DNA of 64,000 nt, taken from positions 754,049-818,048 of the forward strand of contig NW_006763298.1 in assembly GCF_000218685.1 (NCBI RefSeq). The letters are read 5' to 3'. The stretch's first letter is position 1; each line of letters starts with the position of its first letter. The notes beneath the pieces were generated by a model. That model saw only the letters and a program-made list of their open reading frames with translations. It did no database searches and was not told where the DNA came from. Source of the DNA: Serpula lacrymans var. lacrymans S7.9 (taxonomy: Eukaryota; Basidiomycota; Agaricomycetes; Boletales; Serpulaceae). Of the stretch, positions 45,147 through 54,424 are shown in pieces. The position numbers and the translations under genes are program-made.

Positions 45147-45847
45147 TGTGAGGCAACGATAAACTATAACAAGAACTAAACCTATCTCCTTCTGCACTTG
45201 CAGGGAGTAAGGGTCCAATGAGCTTGAGGTCGACAGACGCTAGTAAGTATAGCGAGTAGAGGACTTTGAGAGGTAAGCTTCAAAGGTTCTTGTTGAGGAG
45301 TAAAGCGGGTAAATTCAGTAATAGAAAGCTAAGGAGCTATACATGAATAGGTACGGCTTTATATAGAGAACTGTCTGTTCCTCAGACCGAAAAGAGAATA
45401 TACGAAAAGTGGTCTGAGGAATTAATCAACCAATAAGAAAAGGGGAAAGCAACTATCGTACGACTTTCTGACTTGATTAATCAGCAGGTGAGAGACTTGT
45501 ACTAATAATAGAAGATTGTCACGCGTGGTCAGGAACCGTATCCTCATGATGAGGTACGATTCTAGATAAGGCGTTTATTAGTATTACCAAGCTTTACTGG
45601 GGCCTGGAGCTGGTTGGCGAGATGCCTACTACCAGTCTCTACCCAGTGTGCTGGCTAGCTGGGAGCGATGCCCAGTCTCTGATCTGTGATATAAAGTGGT
45701 AGCGATGGTTAAGAAAGCCTGTGAGGGCTATGAGAAGTAAAATGGCAAAGGATACCTCTAGCCCTAGAGCCAGAGGTGTAACGGGAAAAGCGTTCGAGAG
45801 CCAAGACATAACGAGGATAAGAAGAAAATAATAAAACGGTCCTTACA
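45147..45847 (-). repeat. E2 5' LTR
   Basis: The 701-bp promoter LTR: TATA at 45358-45366, predicted start near 45330, and no AUG from there to the LTR end. Both E1 and E2 LTRs contain CCAATAAGAAAA in the upstream half. Confidence 0.95.
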
Positions 45848-45889
45848 ACTAGTTGGCCCAGCATTCTCACATGTTAGTATTAGCACCAA

Positions 45890-46133
45890 TCCCCCTGATA
45901 CCATGTGACATGTGACAGGTTATTGGGATTATCCCATCTGAGGGATAATCCCACTATGGTACATGGTCTGATACCATGGGAAAATCCCAGAAGGGTGGTA
46001 TTATTCCGCTTCTGGGATGATCCCATCCTTGCTGGAGCACTTGGGATGATACCAGGAAAAACAAGCTCTTAGCTTTATACATTTACACAGATAGTTGAAG
46101 CTAAATGCTTATGTTTTGGGGGTGACTGAAGTG
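45890..46133 (-). repeat. Right inverted terminal repeat of the hAT-like element
   Basis: The inverted copy of 34316-34560, diverging only toward the inner end. It is followed by the target duplication TAGGCACA at 46134-46141. Confidence 0.85.
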
Positions 46134-46141
46134 TAGGCACA

Positions 46142-46737
46142 TTTTCTTGTGGTCCCTATTTGGTCATAAGAGCATGGTTTCACGGCATGTTGCGAACATG
46201 CAAGGCGTACTACAAGATAGTACATGTCTATCCAGCCTAGCATGTGTTGGCTCCCTTGACTCGAGGTTGAGTAAAAAGGCTCTAGAGCGACTCAGAGCTC
46301 AAGGTATGAGTATATGCCAAGTGGCAAATAGAGGCTGTTCCTGCCTTACAGCTATTCGTAGCTTTCGATATGTGGTTAAATAGTGAGATTGGGCAATGCA
46401 TGATGTTTGCATATTTGACTTGAGTGAAGGAGGCTCTGGAAGCAAGGGAGGTGGTATAGGAGTAGGTACGGGGTATGGTAATAAGGGTATAAAGTAATAA
46501 GCTCAAAGATTCAACGGCGCGACGTTGGATTGTCGATCATCGGCACGGTTATGGTATATGTAGTTATGGTTCTAGACTCGGATTTGGACCTGCTCTCTCT
46601 TTCTTCTCTCTCGTCACAGTCATGCATGCATTCCGACGTCTGAGATCTAAGTTCCGAGCTGGGGTAGGTGCGCCGGGGAGTACACTGCGTAGAGGGGGAG
46701 AGAGTGGTGGTATTAGGGAGGGTCAGGCTATCAGGCT
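46142..46737. other. Between the hAT-like element and E3, no gene seen
   Basis: Only short frames without motifs. It may be host DNA or old transposon sequence; I cannot decide. Confidence 0.4.
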
Positions 46738-46742
46738 GCAAG

Positions 46743-47081
46743 TGTAAAGACCCTAGCTGTATGCCGGTGACCCGAGCAGCGTAGGACTTAAATCTCAACA
46801 AGTGCAGACAAGCAAGTATAAAAGAGTAAATCTACAACTGGGGTATGTACATGGATATCGTGCTAGTTATATAGGAAAGAACATGAGGCTACAGGGTGGT
46901 ATGACGTAGCGTATTGGTAACTAACATGTGTATGTAGTGAGGCTGATTGGTAATGTGTATTACTAATAGATCACGTGATACTTGATAAGATTAGATCAGA
47001 GAGAGATTAGATAAGGTGAAACAAGAGTCTCTATCTCTCGATTAGATAAGAAAGCTGAGTCAGATGGGTACGATCGTGACA
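46743..47081 (-). repeat. E3 3' LTR
   Basis: A 339-bp copy of 53485-53823. The two differences (A against G in CTACAGGG near 46892, C against T in TCACGTG near 46973) are both at CpG sites. The last codons of Pol lie inside it. Confidence 0.93.
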
Positions 47082-50000
47082 TTACCCCCTCCTTAGGACT
47101 TTCGTCCCGAAAGTGAGAGTCTAGTCTGCCCGTTTCCCAATTGTACAATGATTTTCGAATTCTAGTCGGAACAGTAAAGTTTTCGAAGGGTTGATAGTTT
47201 AGAGTAAATTCTATCCTTCGAGGTGCACTAGGGTTTTTGTTATGAAACTGTTTTACGAGTTTCGATGAATGTTTCAGGTTTGACTCGGTTTCCCATGTGC
47301 GATCCTCTTTAGGAAAGTCTTTCCAATGTACTAAATATTCTAGTTTCCCACGTTTCAATCGTGAGTCTAGAACCTCTTCTACCTCGTATTCTTTGATTCC
47401 GTCCACTATCACCGGTGGTGCGGTTTTTAGTTTTTTCTGTGTTTCGAATTCCGGTTCTCTGAATGGTGTTAGCAGTTTCTCGTTAAAAACCGGATGTATG
47501 TTCTTCCATCGTCCAGGAAGTTTCAGCTTATAGGCTCCTTCGCCTATTTTCTTTTCAATGGAAAAGGGTCCGTGTCTTTTGTCGTCGAGCTTCTTCGCAG
47601 GTCTATCGGTAGTAATATGTTCTGCTTCAACATATACCTTGTCGCCTTCTTTGTAAACGATAGCCTCTCTTTTCCCTTTATCGTACTGTTTTTTCATGTT
47701 TTCTGCTGCTTTTATCAGCGATTTTTCTGCTTCTTTCCTTGTCTCTTCCATCCTTTTTACAAACTCTTCCGCACTTTCCGTCTTCACCGTACTTCTAATT
47801 CCCTTCGCGACTTTCGGATGTTGTCCGGAATTTAGGAAGAAGGGGCTATAACCAGTTGCGGAGTGTGATTTGTTGTTGTACGAAAATTCCGCTAATGGTA
47901 GCCATTCTGCCCAATCCGTTTGTTTATGGTTTACGAATATTCTGAGATACTGTTCTATCTCTTGGTTAATTTGTTCCGTTTGTCCGTCTGTCTGTGGGTG
48001 ATAAGCGGTCGAGGGATTTCCTTTTATCCCAAGGAGTTTGTAGAGATCTTTCATGAAATTGGAGACGTATTGCGGTCCCCTATCTGAGATGATCTTCTCT
48101 GGTATGCCGTGATTTCTAAAGACATTGTCCCTAAATAATCTGGCTACTCCTTCTGACGTCACTTTGTCATAAGTCGGCATGACTTTTATCATCTTCGAGA
48201 ATCGATCTACCACTACGAGTATCATATTATAACCGAGAGATTCCGGCAATGGTCCGATTAGGTCTGTGGTAATGATTTCCCATGGTCTAGTTGGGATTTC
48301 ATTTGGGTGTAACGGTGCCACTTTCTTTTGATGGTTAATCTTAGTGCGTTGACACGTTTCACAGCCTTCTACATACTTCCGGATATCTCTGTCCATGTAC
48401 GGCCACCAATACCATCTAGTTACCAGTTCTTTGGTTTTATACTGTCCGGGGTGTCCTGCTACCGTGGAATCATGGTTTTCTTTAATGATATGTTCTCGTA
48501 ATTTCCCGTCTTTGGTAATATAGATCCTTCCTTTGAAGATCAACATCTCATCCTCCATCCAAATTCCTTTCTCTCTATCTTCTCCTTTCTCTATCATCTT
48601 CCGCGCTATTTCATCTACGTTCATCATTCTTTTACAAATCCATTTGTACAATTCCACTGCATCGGCTGATTGCTCTGCCATGCGTTGTCTTTCAGTGTGT
48701 GAAATCATCATACGGAAATGTTCTGCTTTTAGAACGATTACGTCTTCATTGTCATCCACCCCCCTTTCATGATCTGCTCGTCTCGAGAGAAGGTCAGCTT
48801 TGATGTGTTTTGTTCCTGGAATGTGGTGGAGCGTGAAGTGGTAGTTGCTCAATTCCATAACCCATCTAGCTTGTCGTCTGTTGAGCTTCTGAGGTTGTTT
48901 GTAATATAGGAGATTCTGGTGGTCTGTCCAGATCTCAAACACCTCTTTTGCATCAACAAGATAATGTCTCCACTCGTCTAACGCAGTCATTATGGCCAGA
49001 AGTTCTTTATCATAGATCTCATAGTTGCGCTCTGTGGGGTTTAGCGCTTTTGAGAGATATGCAATAGGTTTCCATTTCCCATCTTGCATCTGTGATAGAA
49101 CTGCTCCCATCGCGTAATCACTGCTATCAGCTTCTATTTTAAATTGTCCGTCATCGGTAGGTAAGGCGAGTACAGGAGTCGATCCGACACGGGTTTTTAA
49201 TCCGTTAAAGGCGTCGATCTGTTCCTGTTCCCACACGAACTCTACTTTCCCGGTCAATTTTGTTAACGGCTTGGCGATCAACCCAAAGCCTTCGATGAAT
49301 CTTCTATAGAAGTTTACGAAACCCAAGAATGCTTGTACTTCCTTTTTGGATTTGCATTCTGGCCATTCCATAATTCCTTTTACTTTAACTGGATCCATGC
49401 GGATTTCATTTTCTGAAATGATGAGACCTAAGTACTCTGTCGAGGTCTCTTCGAAATCGCATTTTTCGGGTTTCAAGTAAAGGTTATTCTTCCTTAAGAT
49501 GTCTAACACTCTGCGCGTCATTGCGCGGTGTTCTTCAATCGTTCTTGTGAAAATCATGATGTCGTCGAGGTATATTACTACCTTTCCATCATCAATCAAA
49601 TCTTTAAACAGCGCATTCATCATCGTTTGAAATGTGGCTGGTGAATTCGTGAGTCCAAAGAACATCACTAATGGTTCAAAGAGCCCCCTATTCGTTCTGA
49701 AGGCTGCTTTGTGTTCATCTCCATCCTTAATACGGATATTGTTGTATCCCCATCTGATATCTAACTTCGTAAAGTATTTCGCGCCCCTGAGCTTGTCTAC
49801 AAGTTCATTTATCAGGGGTAGCGGGTATCTATTCTTGATGGTGATATCATTCAATTTCCGGTAGTCTTGGACAGGTCTCAGTTTTCCATCTTTCTTTTTG
49901 ATGAAGAAGAACGGTGATGCGAATTGTGATTTGGAAGGTCTGATTCTTCCTGATTCGAGGTTTTCGTTTATGAACGCATCTAATTGTTCTTGTTCTCCTA

Positions 50001-51342
50001 AAGCTAATGGATAACATTTGCAGTCCAGAGTGTGGTCGCCTGGGATGAGTTCTATGGCATGATCCCATTGGCGTCTCTCTGGCAGTGCATCGAATGACTC
50101 CTTATCGAATACGTCTTTGTAATCGTGGAGATATTTGGGAACTATCTTTTCGAATCCTCCTTCTTTCTGATCTTTACCAGCGGCTTCGGCTAGCTTCTGA
50201 GCTGTTGTGCCTTGTGCCCTAATGTGGTAGTAATGATCGTCAATAGAAGTATCTTCATAGTTCATTAGATTCACTTGGATCAGCTGATCCCCATCTGAGC
50301 GATCTACTTCCGAAAAGTATGTGTCAGGGTCTTCTTCCGGATCAAGGAAGTCAACCTGTCGTTTACATTCTTTCGGGCATCTATCAAAGTTCAACTCCGA
50401 CTTTTTCCAGTCTATAGTGGGATTGTGCTTCGTTAACCACTCATGTCCGAGGAACATGCGTCCACTCCCTAAGCTTGTTACAGCGAAGTGAATGTTTTCT
50501 TCGTGGTCTCCTATGCTCATCCGCAGTTCTATAAATTCTTTGATAGCACCGTCTTTGTTAAGCGTGCCATCAGCGTTGTATACTGGGATTGGTCTCGGTA
50601 TCTTCTTTGTTTCATATTTTTGTTCTTTTACGAACGTAGAGTCTATACAGCTCCCCGTACATCCACTATCTAGGAGAGCTTCGATCGTCGTTGATCGATT
50701 CGTGTCAAGAGTTGTTAGTCTGCAAGAAATGTTCATCTGGTTTCCTTGCGTTCCCCTAATGTACTTTTTCGGGGTGTGTAACTCTAATAGAGCAAGTTCT
50801 GCTTCGTGCAGTGTTAATGCATTCAGCTCTCGTATTGTCTCTATTGTGACTTCTCTACTTCTTTTTTGGTGCGTCCAGATATTGAGAATACCAATGGATC
50901 TTTCTTCCTTTTGGTCTCGTAATCTTTCTGCAACCCAAAGTGGCGTCCATGCCGCTGTCAGTCTTTGTCTCTCTTTGTGGTCTAGGTTTTTATTAGAGGT
51001 GTTCCTGACCTCTTTGGAACTGGTCGAACCATCAGTTACATCAGTGCTTCCCAATTGAGTCACTGCTTTCTGTGGTTCTGTTGTTTCCAATGAAGTGCTA
51101 CCCGATTGAGTCACTTCCTTCACAAATTCTTTTACTGCGCTTTTCTCTTTCGAGCGCGCCGTGATCTTTTCAGAACTGGTCGAACTATCAGTTACATCAG
51201 TGCTTCCCAATTGAGTCACTGCTTTCTGTGGTTCTGTTGTTTCTGAAGTTTTAGGGATCTTTCTAACCCGTTCCCTGTTCAGGTTCACATCTCTTTTTGT
51301 TTCTTTCTCTTTTAATCTCAGATCTGCTGCGTCTTTGGCCAA
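46996..51342 (-). CDS. E3 Pol polyprotein with chromodomain
   Basis: A 1,448-residue intact frame from the ATG at 51342, or a longer one, since similarity with E4 begins some 30 codons upstream. The first 130 residues are a polar linker with two copies of ETTEPQKAVTQLGSTDVTD, about 45 residues apart. Then come protease (LLDSGCTGSCI), reverse transcriptase (YLDDIMIFT), RNase H (EADSSDYAMGAVLSQ), integrase (HPGQYKTKE, CETCQRTK, TDGQTEQINQ) and the chromodomain (YEVEEVLDSRLKRGKLEYL, HWKDFPKEDRTWE). The stop is 86 bases inside the 3' LTR, so the C-terminal 28 residues are LTR-encoded. No defect is visible. Confidence 0.95.
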   Translation of the reverse strand: MAKDAADLRLKEKETKRDVNLNRERVRKIPKTSETTEPQKAVTQLGSTDVTDSSTSSEKITARSKEKSAVKEFVKEVTQSGSTSLETTEPQKAVTQLGSTDVTDGSTSSKEVRNTSNKNLDHKERQRLTAAWTPLWVAERLRDQKEERSIGILNIWTHQKRSREVTIETIRELNALTLHEAELALLELHTPKKYIRGTQGNQMNISCRLTTLDTNRSTTIEALLDSGCTGSCIDSTFVKEQKYETKKIPRPIPVYNADGTLNKDGAIKEFIELRMSIGDHEENIHFAVTSLGSGRMFLGHEWLTKHNPTIDWKKSELNFDRCPKECKRQVDFLDPEEDPDTYFSEVDRSDGDQLIQVNLMNYEDTSIDDHYYHIRAQGTTAQKLAEAAGKDQKEGGFEKIVPKYLHDYKDVFDKESFDALPERRQWDHAIELIPGDHTLDCKCYPLALGEQEQLDAFINENLESGRIRPSKSQFASPFFFIKKKDGKLRPVQDYRKLNDITIKNRYPLPLINELVDKLRGAKYFTKLDIRWGYNNIRIKDGDEHKAAFRTNRGLFEPLVMFFGLTNSPATFQTMMNALFKDLIDDGKVVIYLDDIMIFTRTIEEHRAMTRRVLDILRKNNLYLKPEKCDFEETSTEYLGLIISENEIRMDPVKVKGIMEWPECKSKKEVQAFLGFVNFYRRFIEGFGLIAKPLTKLTGKVEFVWEQEQIDAFNGLKTRVGSTPVLALPTDDGQFKIEADSSDYAMGAVLSQMQDGKWKPIAYLSKALNPTERNYEIYDKELLAIMTALDEWRHYLVDAKEVFEIWTDHQNLLYYKQPQKLNRRQARWVMELSNYHFTLHHIPGTKHIKADLLSRRADHERGVDDNEDVIVLKAEHFRMMISHTERQRMAEQSADAVELYKWICKRMMNVDEIARKMIEKGEDREKGIWMEDEMLIFKGRIYITKDGKLREHIIKENHDSTVAGHPGQYKTKELVTRWYWWPYMDRDIRKYVEGCETCQRTKINHQKKVAPLHPNEIPTRPWEIITTDLIGPLPESLGYNMILVVVDRFSKMIKVMPTYDKVTSEGVARLFRDNVFRNHGIPEKIISDRGPQYVSNFMKDLYKLLGIKGNPSTAYHPQTDGQTEQINQEIEQYLRIFVNHKQTDWAEWLPLAEFSYNNKSHSATGYSPFFLNSGQHPKVAKGIRSTVKTESAEEFVKRMEETRKEAEKSLIKAAENMKKQYDKGKREAIVYKEGDKVYVEAEHITTDRPAKKLDDKRHGPFSIEKKIGEGAYKLKLPGRWKNIHPVFNEKLLTPFREPEFETQKKLKTAPPVIVDGIKEYEVEEVLDSRLKRGKLEYLVHWKDFPKEDRTWETESNLKHSSKLVKQFHNKNPSAPRRIEFTLNYQPFENFTVPTRIRKSLYNWETGRLDSHFRDESPKEGVMSRSYPSDSAFLSNREIETLVSPYLISL

Positions 51343-51594
51343 TGCAATATCATTTTCATGATCTGTACTAATACAACTCGTGGTGGACGGCAGACAAGAA
51401 TCTTCGATCGAAAGAGAGGAGAAACTATTTTACATATACAGCAATGTTAGTAGGATCTTTATCTTTATTAGCTAGTATATCTTCAATAAAATTAAACGAG
51501 ATAAAGTATGATTAATCTAAAAATTAATAGGTTAAATATAGGATTTAACTTTTGTCCTTAGGCGCAGCCGGTTGATGTGTTACCGCTGGCCTCT
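51343..51594 (-). other. E3 gag-pol gap
   Basis: An AT-rich stretch with several stops in the gag/pol frame. The segment nearest pol (about 51343-51430) encodes SSLSIED and DHENDIALAKDAADL, matching the E4 pol start, so the pol frame begins upstream of its first ATG. How ribosomes get from gag to pol is not evident. Confidence 0.5.
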
Positions 51595-52788
51595 TCAAAA
51601 ACCCTGGAGGACTTTTGCTCTTTTTTCTGCAGTCATCTTCTGCAGGAATTCTCTCACGTTAAACTGAGGCTTTGCTTGTGCCTCTTTCTTGCATTCGAAG
51701 GACCGATGTCCCTTTTCACCGCACCGGTAGCAAAGTCCCTTCTGTCGGTACTCTGCTTTGTCGACCTTCATGGGGTCACCGGATTGGGTATATAGGTACC
51801 CGGTTGCATCCTTCTTTCTCTCGACCTTTGGTTCGGTCGTCTTTCCTCCTCCGTCTTGCTTCTTTCTCTCCGTACTCCTGAAGCTCTCTTTCTCCGCCTC
51901 TCTATGACGCCACAAGTAGTCTATGCGGATCAGTTCCTTCTTCCACTCTTCGTAGTTGGTCGGCTCTCGGCCGCCGTATATTACCTGATTGACCAGGGGT
52001 TCATTCATATTCCTACGTAAGAGTGAAATGAGGAAATCCTCATTGGCTGCTTGGAGGTAACTAGCCTCCCTTCTCAGTTCTTCAAAATGTTCAAAGTGTT
52101 TCTCGGCCGTGTTCTTTCCTTGTCGCAAGATCATAATGTCGTTGCGTGCGGCGAGTTGCTCGTGAACATTTTTGAATCGAGTCTCCATTTTTGTAGCGAA
52201 CCACTCAAAATTTTCGTAAGTGATTTTGATGCTTTCTCCTCGCATCCTTTTCTCCATCTTCGTTTCCATCCACTCTGTTCTAAATGCTGCCGCTGCTCCT
52301 CCTGTCATGAAAGAAAGCACATAAGCGATCTTTCTTCTTTCATCCGCGAAATACTCTTCGTCATCTTCAAAATTAAGCATCAAGGCTTCGCGGAAAGCCT
52401 TATACTTTTTTCGGTCTCCATCAAAGTTCTCAGGCTTCTGGAGAGCCGTTCTGGTTCTGTCTACGCGTTTCGGCTGCGTAGCGGGCGGCAGCGGTGCGGA
52501 TGCGTCTTGAGCGGACGTAGAAGAACTCGATGTAGCTAACCTCAGCTTGGCTAGCAATTCGTCTACTTCTTCTTTGGCCTCTCTCAGCTGCGTTTCGTAT
52601 AAATCGTGGAGCCTCCTCTGCTCCTGTTCTATCCTGGTCTGAACATACTGTTCCAGTCCAGCTTCCTGCGATGTCGGGGGTTGGGGTTCTAGCGGCGGGA
52701 GCGCGTCCGACAATTCTCCCATCCCCATTTCTGGTGTGTCCCGCTCTTCGCGCGGACCTCGCCACTCTCCGAATGCGGCCGTCGTCAT
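51595..52788 (-). CDS. E3 Gag
   Basis: 397 residues from ATG 52788: a coiled-coil-like N-terminal part (EQYVQTRIEQEQRRLHDLYE), a gag capsid domain (PENFDGDRKKYKAFREAL through EPTNYEEWKKELIRIDYLW), a basic linker and a CCHC knuckle (CYRCGEKGHRSFEC). The domain order is the same as E4 Gag and the sequence is only distantly related to E1 and E2 Gag. Confidence 0.93.
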   Translation of the reverse strand: MTTAAFGEWRGPREERDTPEMGMGELSDALPPLEPQPPTSQEAGLEQYVQTRIEQEQRRLHDLYETQLREAKEEVDELLAKLRLATSSSSTSAQDASAPLPPATQPKRVDRTRTALQKPENFDGDRKKYKAFREALMLNFEDDEEYFADERRKIAYVLSFMTGGAAAAFRTEWMETKMEKRMRGESIKITYENFEWFATKMETRFKNVHEQLAARNDIMILRQGKNTAEKHFEHFEELRREASYLQAANEDFLISLLRRNMNEPLVNQVIYGGREPTNYEEWKKELIRIDYLWRHREAEKESFRSTERKKQDGGGKTTEPKVERKKDATGYLYTQSGDPMKVDKAEYRQKGLCYRCGEKGHRSFECKKEAQAKPQFNVREFLQKMTAEKRAKVLQGF

Positions 52789-52924
52789 GTTCTGGGTAAG
52801 GGGTGTGGTAACGGGTTCTAATCGGTTCTATCTCTGGGAATGTAAAGTAGATTTCCCAGGCTATTCTGTTCTCGGAATGGAAGCGTTGCTCTGCTAACCA
52901 CTCTTCGAAATCACCAGGTTGCAT
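52789..52924 (-). CDS. E3 leader ORF 2, pre-gag part
   Basis: A frame starting at ATG 52924 (MQPGDFEEWLAEQRF) reads about 45 codons before gag and then continues to 52430 as an overlap in another register, where it is probably a shadow of gag. The pre-gag part has an ordinary amino-acid composition and could be a real small protein. Unknown function. Confidence 0.35.
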
Positions 52925-53242
52925 ATACGAGAGTTCCCCGATGATAAATCGGATCAACACTTTCTCGAATAAGTTCAACCAGACTATCGTTTCTCTTTTG
53001 AGTCAAGCGGTTCCTCTTCTGTCCCGCACTGACTATATACGTAACTAATCTAATCTGAGATATCGGTGTTCTAATTGTATAGTATCTGAGGTCCGAACGG
53101 TTGTCTCAGAGGTACCCAGCGAGTAACCGCGTGCAGGTCTTTTCCGACTGGCGGACTCAAATGAGCGGCCTGGTCAGAAGCGTACGGAAGCTACTTTAAA
53201 CTAAGTAATACCTATCGGGCTCCACGCCGTCAAGGGTTCTAG

Positions 53243-53455
53243 CTACTGGGTTGGAAGGGGGAGTGAGGGGGATGTTAACAAACGACTCTGTGGGTGAGAC
53301 GTTGGCAGGAAAAAATGATATGATGGTGTCGGGTCGGGTGATAGGTGTAGTGATGATAGTTTTGTGAGGTGAACGTAGATTTTGGCAATACCAAAGAGTA
53401 TGAGTGCAATGAGGGGGAATAGGGTGATGATAAGGATAGCTATGATTTTGCTCAT
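53243..53455 (-). CDS. E3 leader ORF 1: small membrane peptide
   Basis: It begins at the first AUG of the predicted mRNA (53455, about 126 nt from the predicted 5' end) and encodes about 70 residues: MSK, then a hydrophobic helix of some 24 residues (IIAILIITLFPLIALILFGI), then a His/Ser/Pro-rich tail. It reads as a single-pass membrane peptide. The pyrimidine-rich leader could also give such residues by chance. E1 and E2 have a hydrophobic stretch at a similar place but without an AUG. Confidence 0.4.
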   Translation of the reverse strand: MSKIIAILIITLFPLIALILFGIAKIYVHLTKLSSLHLSPDPTPSYHFFLPTSHPQSRLLTSPSLPLPTQ

Positions 53456-53472
53456 CAACAGGTGTCGTTTCA

Positions 53473-53483
53473 AGTTGTAGATT
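53473..53483 (-). promoter_or_regulatory. E3 self-priming primer-binding site
   Basis: AATCTACAACT (minus strand), one base from the LTR, is exactly complementary to AGTTGTAGATT at 53581-53571. The latter lies about 30 bases after the TATATAA at 53615-53609. Confidence 0.8.
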
Positions 53484-53484
53484 G

Positions 53485-53823
53485 TGTAAAGACCCTAGCT
53501 GTATGCCGGTGACCCGAGCAGCGTAGGACTTAAATCTCAACAAGTGCAGACAAGCAAGTATAAAAGAGTAAATCTACAACTGGGGTATGTACATGGATAT
53601 CGTGCTAGTTATATAGGAAAGAACATGAGGCTACGGGGTGGTATGACGTAGCGTATTGGTAACTAACATGTGTATGTAGTGAGGCTGATTGGTAATGTGT
53701 ATTACTAATAGATCATGTGATACTTGATAAGATTAGATCAGAGAGAGATTAGATAAGGTGAAACAAGAGTCTCTATCTCTCGATTAGATAAGAAAGCTGA
53801 GTCAGATGGGTACGATCGTGACA
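53485..53823 (-). repeat. E3 5' LTR
   Basis: The 339-bp promoter LTR with TATA at 53609-53615 and a predicted start near 53581. Confidence 0.93.
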
Positions 53824-53921
53824 GCAAGTGTGCTTCAAGTCGGAGCGGGGCCGCTTGGTTCGGCTGAGATGGGATGATGAAACGGGGTGATTTATATTAT
53901 TGGGTACGTTTCCCGACCTCC

Positions 53922-54424
53922 CTAGGACACAGCTCCCTTCCCAAGCTCACATGCGCGTCCACCTCCACGTCCACCCTGCCCTTGTCCTTCGCATCCGTGT
54001 CCGTGTTCGTGGGGAGTGAAAGAGAGGGTCGACTCGAGAGAGGATGCTCTGTGTCCTAGCCCGCTTGGTCTGCGGATATCGGAGGAGGCGGTGGAGGCGG
54101 GGGAGTGGGAGCGGGAGCTGGGAGGGAGGGGGGACGGAGCGCGCTTTTTGCGGGGGTGGAAGAGGGAGGCGAGGCGCTGGAGGACTGTGCCCCCGCTATG
54201 CGTGATTTTCGTGCCGCTGGTGCTGCTGCCGTTGGCGTGGGTGTGGACGCTGCTGGTGTTGTGGTGTGGTAGCGATGCTGAGGAGATGGCACCTGCGGTG
54301 AGGGTGGAGATGGCTGTGCTTGGGTGTGAGCGGGGGAATGTGTTGTTGATGCCGGTACGAGAGGGAGCTGGGGAGCGAGACGGGGAGTGACGGCGGTGGA
54401 GATTGGCTGGGAGGAGGTGCATTT
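53922..54424 (-). CDS. Possible Ser/Pro/His-rich hypothetical protein
   Basis: About 167 residues from ATG 54424 (the frame is open further to 54605, with earlier ATGs). The product is disordered-looking, with NTFPRSHPSTAIS, SLFHPRKKRAPSP and SHSPASTASSD stretches typical of fungal regulatory tails. No domain is recognised. A TATA-like box at 54451-54460 (TATATAAAAG) suits the plus strand better than this one. The opposite-strand frames are also open because of high GC, so the call is weak. Confidence 0.35.

Larger units (their letters stand above)
37808..45847 (-). mobile_element. E2: complete Tf1/sushi-type chromovirus inside the hAT-like element
   Basis: An 8.04 kb Ty3/gypsy element with 701-bp LTRs that look identical, starting TGTGAGG and ending TTACA, flanked by the duplication ACTAG (37803-37807 and 45848-45852). 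The order on the minus strand matches E1: LTR, primer site, long leader with conserved frames, gag, uninterrupted pol with chromodomain, a polypurine tract (AAAAGGGGGGGG, inside 38509-38525) and LTR. It is a diverged relative of E1. The only visible damage is a TGA in the leader frame. Confidence 0.96.
34316..46133. mobile_element. Large hAT-like element with inverted repeats, no visible transposase
   Basis: Both ends start CACTTCAGTCACCCCC and are inverted copies of each other for about 245 bp (34316-34560 and 45890-46133); the outer 170 bases are almost identical. The flanks carry an 8-bp direct repeat TAGGCACA (34308-34315 and 46134-46141). An 8-bp duplication and a CA-start terminus fit the hAT superfamily. 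Without E2 the element is about 3.8 kb. The interior is AT-rich with a palindromic minisatellite and only small unconvincing frames, so it would depend on a transposase from elsewhere. Confidence 0.75.
46743..53823 (-). mobile_element. E3: complete Tf1/sushi-type chromovirus of a second family
   Basis: A 7.08 kb element with 339-bp LTRs (TGTAAAG...GTGACA) that differ at two positions by my reading, flanked by GCAAG (46738-46742 and 53824-53828). On the minus strand: LTR, self-priming site, a short leader with two AUG-started frames, gag, pol with chromodomain, LTR. Gag and Pol are in the same frame but separated by about 250 bases with several stops, unlike E1 and E2. E3 is the closest relative of the degenerate E4. 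Confidence 0.95.

Noticed and set aside
46511..46801. 96-codon minus-strand frame crossing the E3 3' LTR border
   Set aside because: It starts in LTR sequence, and the same LTR-encoded start appears in the other LTR copy; the remainder differs and has no motif.
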